Shown one piece after another: positions 12,074-25,600 of a stretch of DNA of 64,000 nucleotides; position 1 is the first letter of the stretch; each line of letters begins with the position of its first letter. Origin of the DNA: Lotus japonicus (taxonomy: Eukaryota; Streptophyta; Magnoliopsida; Fabales; Fabaceae); assembly GCF_012489685.1 (NCBI RefSeq), contig NC_080042.1, forward strand, positions 80,600,983 through 80,664,982, given 5' to 3'. A program made the translations under genes and the position numbers. Below the pieces are notes generated by a model. That model was not told where the DNA came from. It worked only from the letters and a program-made list of their open reading frames with translations, and ran no database searches.

Positions 12074-15000
12074 CTATCTCGGCTGTGGGTGAGACAAGGA
12101 CTGTGTTGTGATGGTTGATTCTGCTGTAGATGTAGTTGAGGGGAGCACCCTTTTCTCTATGACAATAGAGTAGCGGTTCGATCCTCCAAGGCTGTCTATG
12201 GACTTCATGTACTCAGATGCATTGTTTTCTATTATGAGAGCATCCTCCAACTCGCGAACAATGGCGACCATGCTTGGTCTGTATGTTGAGAAAGGTTCAA
12301 GACATTGCAGTGCTACTTCCACCACTCTCCACATTGCCTCTGCATGGTATCCTCCCTTAATGCCAGGATCCACAATTTCATCCACCTTTGACCCTCTGAT
12401 ATATGGTGTTGCCTGCATGCGAAGTTATTTCTTAGTGCCTACTAAATATAGTGCATGTTTGTTTGGAAATCCTTCTACAATTGATTCTGAAGCCAAAATC
12501 AATTATGAGGAGAATAAACTTCTAGGTACTAAAATTGATTTTGAGGAAAGTGAAGTTGATCCAAACATGCTAATAAAGGATCGAAAATGGATAAGCAAAT
12601 GCAATTCTGTGTGTTGCTACATTCCAGTAAAAATAAATAGAAATCAGAACGTGGACCATACCCATTCAACCAAGCTCCACTCAGTCCGGGGTCTCTTTAT
12701 GTTGAGAGGTTCCCGGCCACTCACAATTTCAAGCAAGACCACACCAAAGCTGAAAACATCACTCTTTTCAGATAGTTGCTGGGTTTTGTAGTACCTGCAT
12801 AGGGATAAATGTCAGTTATTGTGAAATTGTTCAGTTCATAGTTGCATTATGTAACAGATGAAACATATAGAGCTAGGAGTGTAAGTTTCTTCTTCATTTC
12901 ATTGGAATTCACACTGATCAGCAATACGTGATAACTATCCCTTTCCCTTGTAATCTTTAGTTACTGTCTTACAATCTTACTGATATGGAACATAGCTCTA
13001 GAGGTCCACTTACTCAGGATCCAGGTACCCTGCAGTTCCTCTTACTTCAAGGGAGACATAACTATCTCCTTCCTGTGGAGCATATTTTGAGAAACCAAAA
13101 TCTGCAACCTTAGCACACATGCTATGATCCAGAAGTATATTGCTTGATTTTATGTCCCTGTGTATTACAGAACGTCCTGGAAATGTGTGCAGATATGCCA
13201 GACCTGCTCAACCAAAAAAAAACTTGTAAACATTCTAGCGCTCCCAACGTGTTATAGATGAAAATTGTAGAGTCTGTTAGATCAGCAACTGAGTTAATTA
13301 ATCATAAATCGCAGTATTACTTGCCTCGAGCTGCACCAAGAGCAATAGAGAGTCTAGTTGGCCAGTCTAATATTTTTCTCTTTGCAGGTTCCCCTGTAGT
13401 CAAGTTCACTTTTAGAACTACAGGATATTAAAATATATTAGCTGAAAGAATTGTGGGATATTTTATATTTACCATATAGTCTATCTTGCAAAGAACCATT
13501 GGACATGAAAGGATACACTAGAATTTGTTGATCACTTTCATTACAGTAACCAAGAAGTGGCACCAGGTTCTCATGCTGTATTGCTGAAAGTAGGTTTAGC
13601 TGCAAGTTGCATCATACACTAGTCAGAGACATAGAAAGTTGGCCTCAAAAAAGTTTGAATTAGGAAGGTTTCTTGGGAATTTTGATGCTCTGATAAAGTA
13701 GAAGTGCTATTGTACCTCATTATCAAATTCTCGAGTTCCCTGAGTTGATGTCGCTGACCGCACTTTCACCGCCACTTCTTGGCCATCATTTAGAGTACCC
13801 CTGTAAACAGAGCCAAACCCTCCTTCACCTATCAAGGTTTTGTACCTCTCTGTGGCCACCTCTATATACTCCAAGGTGAATGCTTGAATTGATACGGACT
13901 TTATGAAGAAATCATCTTTGCTTGGCAAAGAGAAAATTATATCTACATGTTTTTGTAGAAGAACATGTCAAAAATATGCAGTCAGTAGCATAGATTAGAC
14001 CAAAACACCACATGCTAAAATCAACATTTCCCTCAAACACATGATGATAGAATGTTCTAGCACACAAACTAATTACTAACATCATGATCATAATCAGTGT
14101 TTTTGTCCTTGATGTGGCATGTGAAATGTACAGGGTTAGAATGCAAAATTATTTCTAGCCATCTTTGTAGAAATTTGTGCAACACATGTTATCATTATAT
14201 TGTGCAAATCCGTGATTGAAATGCTAGTTTGACCCTATATTTGCTTCAGTTAAATATATATGTGACAAGCAAATCTGTTGAAGAAAAATATTGGTTTAGA
14301 ATTCTGAGACACATAGGATATCAAGGATTAGAGAAGATAAGGCCTACTTGTTTCCATTGGGTACTTCTTTCCAGCAAATCCTTCCCATGGAATTAATTTT
14401 TGTCTGTAGCGGCATACAAAAAGAACTCCAAAAGCCAAAGTAATCAAAAGTGATCCACATGTAATGGCACCAATAACAATTACTTGTCCAAATCTGGATT
14501 CTTTCCCTTTGCATCTTCCATAACTGAAATGTTAATATGAAAATCAAAATTAATTTTGGTTTCATTGATTTTAGAACTTCTATTCTTTAGTTTCAGAGAA
14601 CTTCATACTCTGTATTGATTAGTGAACTGTTCATATTTGCTGGATCCTCTGGACTCATGTGTTCGTTGCAGCCAAAATATCTGGGAACAAATAAAATGTA
14701 TTGTGGAAAGTATATTTACAATTTACAATTATCATAAATAGTTTTCTAGTATAAAGTAGAATGTCAACATATATAACTTACAATGATTTTAAATGTGGCA
14801 GTTTGACAATAGACTCTGGAAGCTTTCCCATAAGATCGTTGTAGCTCAGATCTCTGTTCCATAAATTTAAATAAATCAGCATTTGAAAAAGTTTCAGTGA
14901 TAGTTTTCTTGATGACACAAACAACAGGAGGAAATTTCTCTGCAATTAGAATCTAAGTGAAGATAGAAAAAGTGTATACAAAATCATCAAGTTAGAAGGA

Positions 15001-17548
15001 TTTTGTCAATGGATACTGCATAGTATACATAGTTCACACAGTAACATCTTGGGTCATAGTTGAGCATGAGAAGGGATAATTACACTGATATCAACAAGGA
15101 CGACAGTGGAAATGAGGGGACAGAACCATCGAAACTGTTGTGGCTTATGTTCCTGCAGATCACAAATAATTACATTAATGTACAAAAACCAGATTCTGAG
15201 ATTACCCACCAAAAATAAAGGCAGAAGCAACTGAACGAGAGTTTTGGAAGCAATACAGTGTTTCTAAGTTGGTCATCTCAGCAATGCTGGAAGGTATTAG
15301 TCCCTTGAGATTACTTGAGGAAAGATCCCTGAAAAAACATGAATAAAACATAGTAGATATTATTAAACGCCCTTATGAAAATGTGGATAATAGAACAAGA
15401 AACTGCATAGCTAGAAATATTGATTGGTTGCTAAGCATATATGGATGCATTAGCCATAATCTGAGTATGATATACATGTGCCGACATTTTGAAAAGGGTG
15501 GAAAAGGACTTACAGCTTAGTGATAACAGATGAACCATTTGAACCATCACATGCTATTCCTTTCCATGGGAGCAGAATACAAGGGTCTCCGCTCCAACTC
15601 TCCAGCGCTCTATTGCCGGAGTTTTGCAACAACAATTCTTCTCTCATCTTCTGAATCACTCCCACTAAAGAGGGGAATTTTTTTATGTAACAATGTAAGA
15701 GAGTGAGAAAAGATTGAAGGTTCAATGTGGGGAAGTTAGTTCAGAGATGAATAAGAAAAAAGGAATGTAAAACAGATAAATGATGCTAGGACCTTCAACT
15801 ACGCTTACCATCTGTTTGGTTTGTCTCTTCAATCCACGGTCGCACCTGCAGGATCTCATAAGCATTCAAAAGGGGTCCAAACTCAGACTTAGATGCCTTG
15901 ACCAAGGTTACATTAAGTGATCCACTGGCTGAAATGTCCAAGACATCGTATCTATAGTTTGACCCTCCAGCCAATACATCAAAACTCTCCTTTTTAATCT
16001 CACTGTTAACATATATGTCAAACACCCTTTGGCCTGCTTGTAGAGTTCTATCTAATTCAAGGAAGTAGAGGAACACACGGTATCCATAATCCTCTGTCTC
16101 AAGGTCAGTGTGGATGAACTCCAATCGCTCAGGGTCGGTTAGAGCTGTTTGTAGGACTGTTAGGGGCGGCGTTACATTGGCGTTGAGATCAACATTGCTG
16201 ACATTGGAAGACAGAGGAACAGCAGATGAAGAAATTGAACTTGCTTTCCAGATTCGGTCACTTTGGTCAACTGGGAACCTGAAGTTGATAATTGTTTGTA
16301 ATTGTTGTGAGTAGCATATTACAGATGGATATTTTATTGTTGTCAACTTGTCATTTAGGTGCATCTCATTGCATCATAATGAAATAAAGTTAATATCAAG
16401 GTGCACTTGCTTCTTATAAAATTTTTCATATATAAGTGAAGCATAGGCTATCTTATTCACTTGTAGGTAAGGTTCATGCATCATGTTGCTCAAATTCATC
16501 TGGTCTGAAAACATGTTCAGGCACAAACAAATTGCAATTATATATCCTCTACAGAAAAAGATTTTGATTTTATATCTATGATCTACTCTGTGTATGAGTA
16601 TGATGCGTCAGTGGAAACCAAAATGTGTTAACCCCAAGTGTTTATCTCAAAATAAAGTAGATTTCATACCTGATGTCATCTTTAGTGTCCCCAAGGTTGT
16701 TCCTGCTTATCAGTTTTAAAACACTGGTAGGAAAATCTTGTAGGTACTCTTCAGGTGATGGCCTTAATTCAAGCTGAGAAATAAAGGGATAAACCTCCCC
16801 CTTCAATAAGCAGAAGTCTATGTAATCTTTGGTAGCTCTAAAAACTCCCTCTATTTCCAAGTCCTGGAGCCTGGATGATCTCACTGCACCTAATTGTGTT
16901 ACTCCAATTGAAGCATTGAAGGAAGAATTTAAACTGTCAAATGGAAATGTGCCCCTTATCAGATACACTCCATTCTTAATTGTTGGCAGATTGTAACATC
17001 TCTTCCCCTCATCTATATCGAACAGTCGAACATTTTCATTGCTTCTATTTCTTAACTCAGTTTCAGGTATTTTTCTGCAACTTCTTTTATCAGAGAACCA
17101 GGTGTAATCTGTTGTGTAATTTAAGGTGGTAAGCGGATCTGTGTAATTCAAATCAGCACAGCACGCTATGCTCTCAAACCCTGCAGAGAAAACATCTCAG
17201 GTCATATTCATTTTTGTTCAAACTGGTCTTAATTCTAATTCTGCAAACTATGGTCATATGTTGACCTAGAAAGAATCAAACTACTAATTCTAATTCTGCA
17301 TCCTTGCATAAAAGTTTATTTTCCCCCATTAGGAACTATGATCATATGTTTACCTAGAGTTCATGTTAAAACAAGTTGTTTTCTATGATTAAGGGATAAG
17401 AAATCAAGTAATAGATATAACAATCTAAAAGAATTATTGTATTAAGTTACTAACCTTCAGTTGCAGAAGCTGATCCGATAAATATATACAGACAGAGAAA
17501 GCATGTCACAGCCTGACTTAATATCCTAGTAGCTGGTAACTCCATCAT
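12074..17548 (-). CDS. SYMRK: Symbiosis receptor-like kinase SYMRK (DMI2/NORK orthologue)
   Basis: Plasma-membrane receptor kinase of the common symbiosis pathway, needed for calcium spiking and for rhizobial and arbuscular-mycorrhizal entry. Fifteen exons: 17548-17455, 17180-16670, 16278-15809, 15664-15514, 15328-15257, 15152-15084, 14853-14782, 14680-14609, 14523-14348, 13942-13716, 13599-13473, 13393-13325, 13203-13014, 12794-12662, 12412-12074. The sum is 2772 nt, 923 aa plus stop. In order: signal peptide (1-29), malectin-like domain, GDPC motif 384-387, three short LRRs (each on a 69-72-bp exon), TM about 518-541, kinase with GEGGFGSV (601-608), K622, HRD 718-720, DFG 738-740. The intron after exon 12 has a GC donor (G|GCAAGT); all others are GT-AG. 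Intron 14 carries a MITE. Residue numbers agree with my memory of LjSYMRK. Start: first ATG of a tandem ATG ATG pair. Confidence 0.97.
12453..12570. mobile_element. MITE in SYMRK intron 14
   Basis: About 118 bp with inverted ends GCATGTTTG and CAAACATGC, and internal aattgattct and aaaattgatttt segments in opposite sense. Related ends occur at 44256-44639 and 25827-25958, so this is one of a local family. It does not touch the splice sites. Confidence 0.65.
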
Positions 17549-18865
17549 AATCTGAAGGAGAATTTACCCCAAAGGGTTGTAGAACTTGAAGCCATGCCAA
17601 CTAACTTTTCATCTTCCACCTAGAACCATAAGATTCCTTCTGAATTCCATTTCATTCTCTGCCTTGCCAACAACACCAGAATTTAAAAAAAGGAACCTTG
17701 ATTAAAAGTTCAACCGTTCCCTTGTGGAAGAATTTGAAGCTATTTTGCAGAACTGCTCAATTGGATGGAGGTAGCTAGAAGAAAGAATACTCTTAAAATA
17801 TGGGTTTGACTTCAGGCCTGTAAACTGCAGGAGGTAGCTAGGAAAGTGAGGGAAGATGACTTGGAGGTTGAATTAGTACAAATCCATTGTTAATTATGTT
17901 TTTTTTCTAGTTTAATAATTGATGATAAACACTATTATTCTTATTTTTTTGATGGTGGTTGCTTCATTATGTGTATTAAATATTGTCATGGTTTAAAATA
18001 ATTGGACAGACCAATCCTTCGTCTCGTTCTGCATTCTCATTCCTAACCATGGATGCAACATGATGAAATTGAAAAGTATATAGTAACAGTTACTGATGTA
18101 TTGCTGTAGAGATATACACTAGTATTATATATTTATATACTCAGTTTCCCATAACTATGAATCTTTTAAACTAATGCTAATTGTGAATAGTTTCAAAGGT
18201 GAGACCCTGTTATATCTCATGCTTAATTTGCACAATCAACGCAGTACCAACTGTTCCTTTTCATGTTTTCTGCAATTTTAAATTGAAAGCATGCAATTAA
18301 GAAAACTAGGAAGTGGCTCAAGGAAACACCAAAAGAGCAGGTAACCCCTGACATCCTTGTGATACCAGCCTTATTAACTGTTCAGCGTGAACAGACTGAA
18401 AATTACATTACAAATAGAAATAGAATAGCATCCATTTGCAAAGATTTGCCAGAATTTGTTGTCAATATAATTCTGTATTATTCCCACATATAACTTGGAC
18501 ATTACCTACCAAGTATATATATAAAAGGATTTACACTCCAAAAGGAAATTAAAGAAAACAAAGACTTTCATATCAATAATTTTCATGAGCTCTTTTAGAT
18601 AGAAATAAACTGTGATTTGGATCCACTCCCTTTTGTGTTTGAGGTTGTTGGAATTTGATTAAAAAATCTATATGCTGCTTCAGAAAATTAGATGGTCAAC
18701 TGTGCACATAATATTATCAAGGTTAAATCTGTTTTAATCTGCAGTGAAAAGCTCAGATGGTTATATCATATGGCAGGGAACCTGAAGGTAAATTAGAGTA
18801 AAAATATGAGTATTTTCTTGGTTTAATTAGCTTAATGATATTAATATTCATTCTTCAATGTAGAA

Positions 18866-18953
18866 CCTGTTTGGATACAGACCAAACAACAGTTTGGAAC
18901 TTATTTAGTGCTTTTTCTATTAGAAAAGCTCTAATAAGTTTGTATTCAAACGG
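18866..18953. mobile_element. Short MITE-like element upstream of SYMRK
   Basis: Inverted ends CCTGTTTGGATACAGACCAAAC and GTTTGTATTCAAACGG bound about 88 bp. Same end type as 6666-6757. It lies about 1.3 kb upstream of the SYMRK start. Confidence 0.55.
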
Positions 18954-21162
18954 TCTCGTAAACACGGTACTTCCTCTTCTCTTATTCTTGTTGAATGTAG
19001 CAGTTTTAGAACATGTTTGCTTATCTGTTTCATCTGAGTTTTATCGTCTTGGAAGGTCCAAAACGTGAAAGGAGCTTAGGGAAACATCTATTGCCTTGTA
19101 AAATATATAAAAGAAAACAAAGTTGTTGGAATGGAAGCAATGTCCCCAAAATCTAAGGTTGGAGTGGATGTCACGTTATGTGCCATTGGACTTGTGGAGT
19201 ACTACTTGCATTTCAGAATTTATATATTGGTTTAAGAGATAAGATTTGAATTAATTAGTAAATTGTAATACTTGTTAATTAACTTTTTAACTAGACCAAC
19301 CATTTGCAAGTAAATTTATACTCATTACCAACTTAGTTTATTAAATGTCTTTTCTTTTTCCTAAAGTAGAGTAACATCTCGTAATAGTGTTTATTCCGTA
19401 CACATGAATTTACACATAGATTTAAGGATCAAATCAAAGAGCACTTGAATATGATTTCCTTTGTGTTCAAATAAAAGAATATGATTTCCTTTTTCTGTCT
19501 AAATTACTCCGTTGGCTTATAACGATGTTGAAAGATAAATGGATTACAATTTTCACAAATTTTTTGAAGGAGTTGTCTAAATTACCTCATAAAAATATTG
19601 AATAAAATCATCAAAATTTTAGGCCATTCAATAATATTTTAACGTGTGTCATTAGCTAAAAAAAATCAAAATATTATTAGGTCATCTAAGCTAGTTCGAT
19701 TTTAACCAATGTAAATCTTAGTAACTTAACGATATTATTTTTTTAAAATTTTTATCAGTCCATCAATATGCGGTTAAATAATCTCATAGAATAAGTTAGA
19801 CAACTTTTCTTTATCTTCCAAATTTTAACATTTACACGTATGTTTGGATACACGATAAAACCTAATCATGAAAACGGTTAGAAAAGTTGAAAAAAGTTGG
19901 TTCCAATACCATAATTTTAATTTACCCACCGTATATCTAAGCATGCGAGAAATCATTCTTTATTCTAATTTTATCCACCCAGAATCATAAACGTCCAAAT
20001 GACTGGAAAGCATTGTAAATACAGAAAGGATAGATGTTGATATCCCTTACATATAACGTTTTACTTGGTCAGTCCCATAATAGAAATAAAGAACTTGTTG
20101 TCATTTCAAGTATCAATCAGTGAGCGTAACCATTTGCACATAATAAATTGTATGCTGGCGTTAATTTCAAAACAGCGTGTTAAAAGGATTCAACAAATTA
20201 TATAAAGATTTATAAACAAAATTAATCTAATGCTGTCATGATCATGGCTTCACCATATGCTAGCCAAGCTCCGATTATCTTTTTATTGTAGTTATAACCA
20301 AAACATAATTAATGAATTGCCGTTTTTTCACATGCAATACTATTTTTTGACGTTTAAACCTCATATATTAAGAAACCAATGGAATTACAAATAAGTAATT
20401 ACACAATAAATCATCATGACTTCGACTGTGTTTGGTTTTCATTTAGCCCCTCAAAAATGTACATTCACATTACATGTCACTTTGTGTTATCATATTTGAA
20501 TACTTTAAAAGCACATTTGCTAACTCAGTTTGAGCGTCTAATCCACTTTCAACTCAACTCAAAGCTTACTTCTCCGTTCATTCAACTCAGTTTCAACTCA
20601 TGCAATGACACAACTGACTTTCTTTAACTGATTTTAAGTTTAAACTTCATTATAAAACCATACCCTTTATTTATCAAACTTAGAAGGCTAACTTGGAGAG
20701 AAAATATGTTATTGCCTTAGCTGAAATTAATTCTATTAGTGTCCAGGCCACAGTACAAGAAGAAACTAACGGATGGTTGATTTAATTGATACATGTTTGA
20801 TTCTCCTTAAACAAAATCTCAGGTTCGAGTCTTATGATGAAAAACCCTCACTGTGACAGTAGCCCTCACCATGATGTAAATGTTCCCAGCTCAAATATGA
20901 TAACTTCTAATTGAGGATACTTATAACCACAAAAAACTACAATAATGGGCTTCATTAACATCGAAATATGCCACAAAACCGACGCTAATAGACACAAAAC
21001 CGACGCTTAATTCACATTAATGTTGGCTTCATATCTAATGCTAATCCATTAGAAGAAAAAAAAATCAGATTTTGTGTCAACACGCAAATGGTTAATGAGT
21101 AGGCTGATCCTGGCCCAAGTCTACAAAATTTCATAATAAACTCACATCTTAAGTTTTAAAAA

Positions 21163-21275
21163 GGCTTAAATATGTTTTTAGTCTCTTAAAATATAGCAAA
21201 TGTTGTGTTTAGTCCCTGAAAAAAAAATTGTTAGTCTTTATCCTTGAGAAAGTGAAACATATACATTGTTATCCT
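21163..21275. mobile_element. Solo MULE-type terminal sequence (relict)
   Basis: Begins GGCTTAAATATGTTTTTAGT and continues with a tagtccctg motif, the terminus type seen in the complete MULEs of this window. I found no matching inverted partner up to 22681, so this is probably a truncated remnant. Confidence 0.4.
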
Positions 21276-22681
21276 TTTTTGTGTTTGTCAATAAATTTTG
21301 GTTGCGTAGCTCACAAAATGATGACTTAATGAGTTAAAATCATTTTTCCCTTCAACTCTTCTTTTCTCCCCGCAGTAAATGTTAGTGATATAACATGGGA
21401 GCTAGATTTCCCCATCATTAAGATCAAGGAGGTTGTCATTCCAGTTGACTAAGAGGACCAACCATTCTTCAGGATGTTTCAGATTGGTTGCTTGTGACTT
21501 TGAATATTTGTAGGCAAAGGAAGACATAATCAAACTCCATTTCAAAGGTGGTAAAATTGTTGTTGCTATTGCATTGAGTTATTCCAAAGTGGTTGATGCT
21601 GTATTTTGGGAAATGGTTTCTTCATGGAAGAGTCTAGAGTCTAGAGGCATATAAATTAAAGTTCTAATTTGATTTAAAAAAAAGCTTATCCAAATTAAAT
21701 ATAAAATGATGGCAAATTGAATTGATGCAACTAAGTTCTATGATATTTTAAATTATCCTACATGGTGATATATAAACCAATCTTGGAGAATCTCTTGTTA
21801 AATTAGCCTTTTCCGTGCAACTAAAGGTTTCCCTCATTATATGTCATATTATATTTCATTATGATAAAGTTTGTGTCAATTGGCCTTGCCTGTACCCGAC
21901 AAAGGAAAATTTGATGCTTTCAATGGATTTATTGGCATATTTCTCTATTAATCTTTGTCAGCTTATAATACATGATATGGCCCAAACCTTTATTCTAAGG
22001 CCAAATTTTCCTCTCCATATTATATTCCATATTATATTGAATTATTGTATCATGACCATCTAATAAACCGTTAATAAGTCAACCTAATCGGAATTATCTA
22101 ATCAAACTCTGTTTGTTAATATGTCAACGGAACATCCTATTTTAAAGAAATTTGGAGTAATTATTGCTTTTCCATCATTTCTATGCACTTCAAGATGTCA
22201 AAATCAAGCCTCAATTGATGATTCTGAGTTTTATATTCATGTACATGGCTCTGAGATTACATAATGCAAAGTAGACACAATATGCTTCACTGGCTTTATC
22301 AAAATGAGAAGTTTTTTATAAACACACTATAATCTTACCAGGACAATCATTTGAAGAAACCACCATCCTTTTCTGAATGAAGCTATATGATTAATAAGCC
22401 TTCTGTTTTTTTCTTTATTCTGTGCAGATAACAAGATCAATCATCGGAATATAGTGATATGTCAAAAAGCTACTTCTAATCCCTTTGATTTACTTTAATG
22501 CATGTGAGAGGTACAATACAACAATGTCCATGCAGTGATTTATAATTTATATAAAGCTTGTTGCAAATACAATACAATGAAGCAATAGATCCAACAATGT
22601 GTTTATTTGCAGTACAATAACAAATGAAATGGTTAACTTTGTCACACTCACACACTTAATTTCCCTTAGATATATAGTCTA

Positions 22682-25600
22682 CTACCTCCTCTGGTTTTTG
22701 GATGCAAAACGAAGGACTAAATAAAACAAGACCCTATATAACACAGCCCAACCTAACATTATGAGCACATTGTTCCTCTTCTTGTATCCTTCAGTTGAAA
22801 TATCAAGACTTTTCAAGATATCAAAACCGGTGATGTTAATTTCATCATTTGCAAAGGAAATATTGGTCTGGTACTCGTTCATCAAGAGCCCCTCATAAGG
22901 GTATGTCATTGTTGAAATCTTGTTCATCCAACGCCAATAATGTGGCATATCATTGCTGTTCAAGAAGTATCCACAAAACAAGAAGAAGAGGGCAGTGAAG
23001 GCGATAACCGCTGCATACCCCAAGATGTAGTTCGGAACGACCGAGCTCACAAACACAACGAATGAATTGGTTGAGAGGAGAGAAAGGAAGAGAAGAAGCA
23101 AGAAGTAGAGAAAAGGGCCTCTAAGCTGCAAAGCAAACCAAACAATGCCTGCATAAGCTGAAGCTTGGAGAGCAAGAAATGGCATGTGGGTGATTAGGCC
23201 TGCAAAGGTGTAGGAGGAAGCTCTGTAGGCATTGTGTGAAGTCTCGCGGATGAAGATGAACCTCTCTTGGATGAAGGCCGGGACGGCATCATTGGAAGAG
23301 AAGAAAAAGAGGCACACGGTGAAGATGAAGAAGCTGAGACGGTTCGTGATTCCTTGCAAGGACTCTTTGGGGTTGTGGAACATGGTGGCCATCATGAAAC
23401 CCATGAAGGTGAGGACCATGAGTCTTGACAGGAAAAGCTCAGGGGTCCTCCTTATGTTTATGAAGTTGCGGCGCATCAGGATCCAAATCTCTCTTGTGTA
23501 GGAATTTGCAAACTTTGGACCAAGATGTTCAAGTTTTGAATTTGGGGGTGTCAGGTAGTCATTCTCATTCACTGTGTAGTCACTGCTGTGTGGTGTTGGA
23601 GTTGCTGGGAGGATTTCACTCGAGTAGGCGTAGTAGTAGCCAGGGGAAGCTTGACTGTGATCATCACACAAATAAAGTAATTAAGGATTAACAAATACAC
23701 AAACAAAATTGGTCCCTTTGAGATGTTTGTTAGAAAAAGTTCAACCCTTAAAACAATTACTTAAAAATTGTTCTTTTCAGCAACATATGCCTTAGATTTA
23801 AAAAGGGTCGCAATTTGTGGAAATCGTTTCTGGTGGATAATCAGCAACAAACCTGTAACTTGTGCTGGTTTCTGATAGTCACAAATTGCAGGGGCTGTTG
23901 GGGATCCACCCGAAACGGTGATCACATATCATTTTCAATTTAAAAAAGGCTTAAATAAGTTTTTCGTCCCTAAACTTTCCATAATACCTGGTTTTCGTCC
24001 CTCGCCGGAGCAAAGGTGGGGTTTAGTCCCTAACCTTTGCCAAAACGTTTGGTTTTCGTCCCTCCGGAGCTCTGGGTCAACGCCGGAGCTCCGGTGGCCC
24101 ATGTGGCAATGCCACATAGGATTAGTGAGGCCACGTGTTATTATTATTATTATTGTTAAATTTTGGATCTCATCCTCATGTATAAAATTGAATTTGGTTT
24201 TAGTCCCTGGAATAGTAATCATGATTTGGCATGCATCCTTACATAGAATATTGATCTGTGTTTTGGTCCCTTATTGGACATTAAAAGGCTACTTAGGAAG
24301 AAAAAACGTGTTAAAGTATGACAATTGCTAAGGCCACAACATAATTTCATGCATAAGTCAAAATATTCTTACAAAATGATAGTGGTCCATCCACAAAGAC
24401 ATAAATTGCACAAGTGGCTTAACTTGGCTACATCAATAAAAATAGTGGTCCATCCACATTAGCACGCACAGGAGCAAGCTGGAATGTGACAAATCCTCAA
24501 GAACCAGCACAGGAGCAAGCTGGAAACCAGGCACCAACAACAGCTCCAACCCCTCGAGTAAGTTTTCACCATTGACTTATGCATGAAATTATGTTGTGGC
24601 ATTTGCAATTGTCATACTTTAACACGTTTTTTCTTCCTAAGTAGCCTTTCAATAGGGGACCAAAACACAGATCAATATTCTATGTAAGGATGCATGCCAA
24701 ATCATGATTACTATTCCAGGGACTAAAACCAAATTCAATTTTATACATGAGGATGAGATCCAAAATTTAGCAATAATAATAATAACACGTGGCCTCACTA
24801 ATCCTATGTGGCATTGCCACATGGGCCACCGGAGCTCCAGCGTTGACCCAGAGCTCCGGAGGGACGAAAACCAAACGTTTTGGCAAAGGTTAGGGACTAA
24901 ACCCCACCTTTGCTCCGGCGAGGGACGAAAACCAGGTATTATGGAAAGGTTAGGGACGAAAAACTTATTTAAGCCTTTAAAAAATGATATGCTTTCACGA
25001 TATATTACTACTGCTGAGTACATGGTCTTACCTTGTGGTGGGCTTCTGCACCTTGTTATCCTTTTTAAGTTTTGAAGGAGTGAATTTTAGAAAAGCTGCA
25101 CTATGGCTGGCGCTCCATGACATTGAGGTATTATTGAGACTCCTCACACTGTGATCAAAATCCTCTTGGCCTTTTCTACTTACTTGTGATGAGTAAGAGA
25201 AGTCTTGAGATTTTTCATCACGGTGTAAAGATGGGGATGGTGAAGGTGCAGCAGAAAACAGTGAAAATTCAGACAAATGAGGTGGTTTCATCCCTGTGCG
25301 TGCAAACTCAGCGAGTGCCTCAACTCCTAGTTCGGACTGATCATACTCTTGGATAACATCAATGAGATGCTCAATTGGGTTCTCACCTTTGGGGACCTTG
25401 CGCGCCATGCGACCCAAGTGGAGGGTCACATCTTTAGGTGACCCTTGATACATGAGCTGGCCTCTAGCAAGGATAATGAGATGGTCGAGGAGCAACTGGA
25501 TTCTGGATGAGGGCTGGTGAATGGTGAGGATCACGGTGCTTCCATTGCGCGCAATGTCATGCACCTTCTCAATCACACTGTTAGCACTGGTGGAGTCTAG

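Larger units (their letters stand above)
17549..22681. other. Intergenic: SYMRK promoter side and STR2 3' flank
   Basis: About 5.1 kb, AT-rich, with no convincing gene. It contains a MITE (18866-18953), two copies of cacaaaaccgacgct near 20970-21010, and a lone MULE-type terminus at 21163. SYMRK 5' regulatory DNA must lie in the right-to-left stretch immediately above 17548; I could not single out a defined cis-element. Confidence 0.55.

Noticed and set aside
12198..12791. 197-codon plus-strand frame across SYMRK exons 14-15
   Set aside because: Antisense to kinase exons and crosses a MITE; composition is that of the reverse complement of coding DNA.
23918..25075. Frames of 95-137 codons in both orientations around the STR2 intron
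   Set aside because: Mirror-image translations of the MULE inverted arms, not genes.
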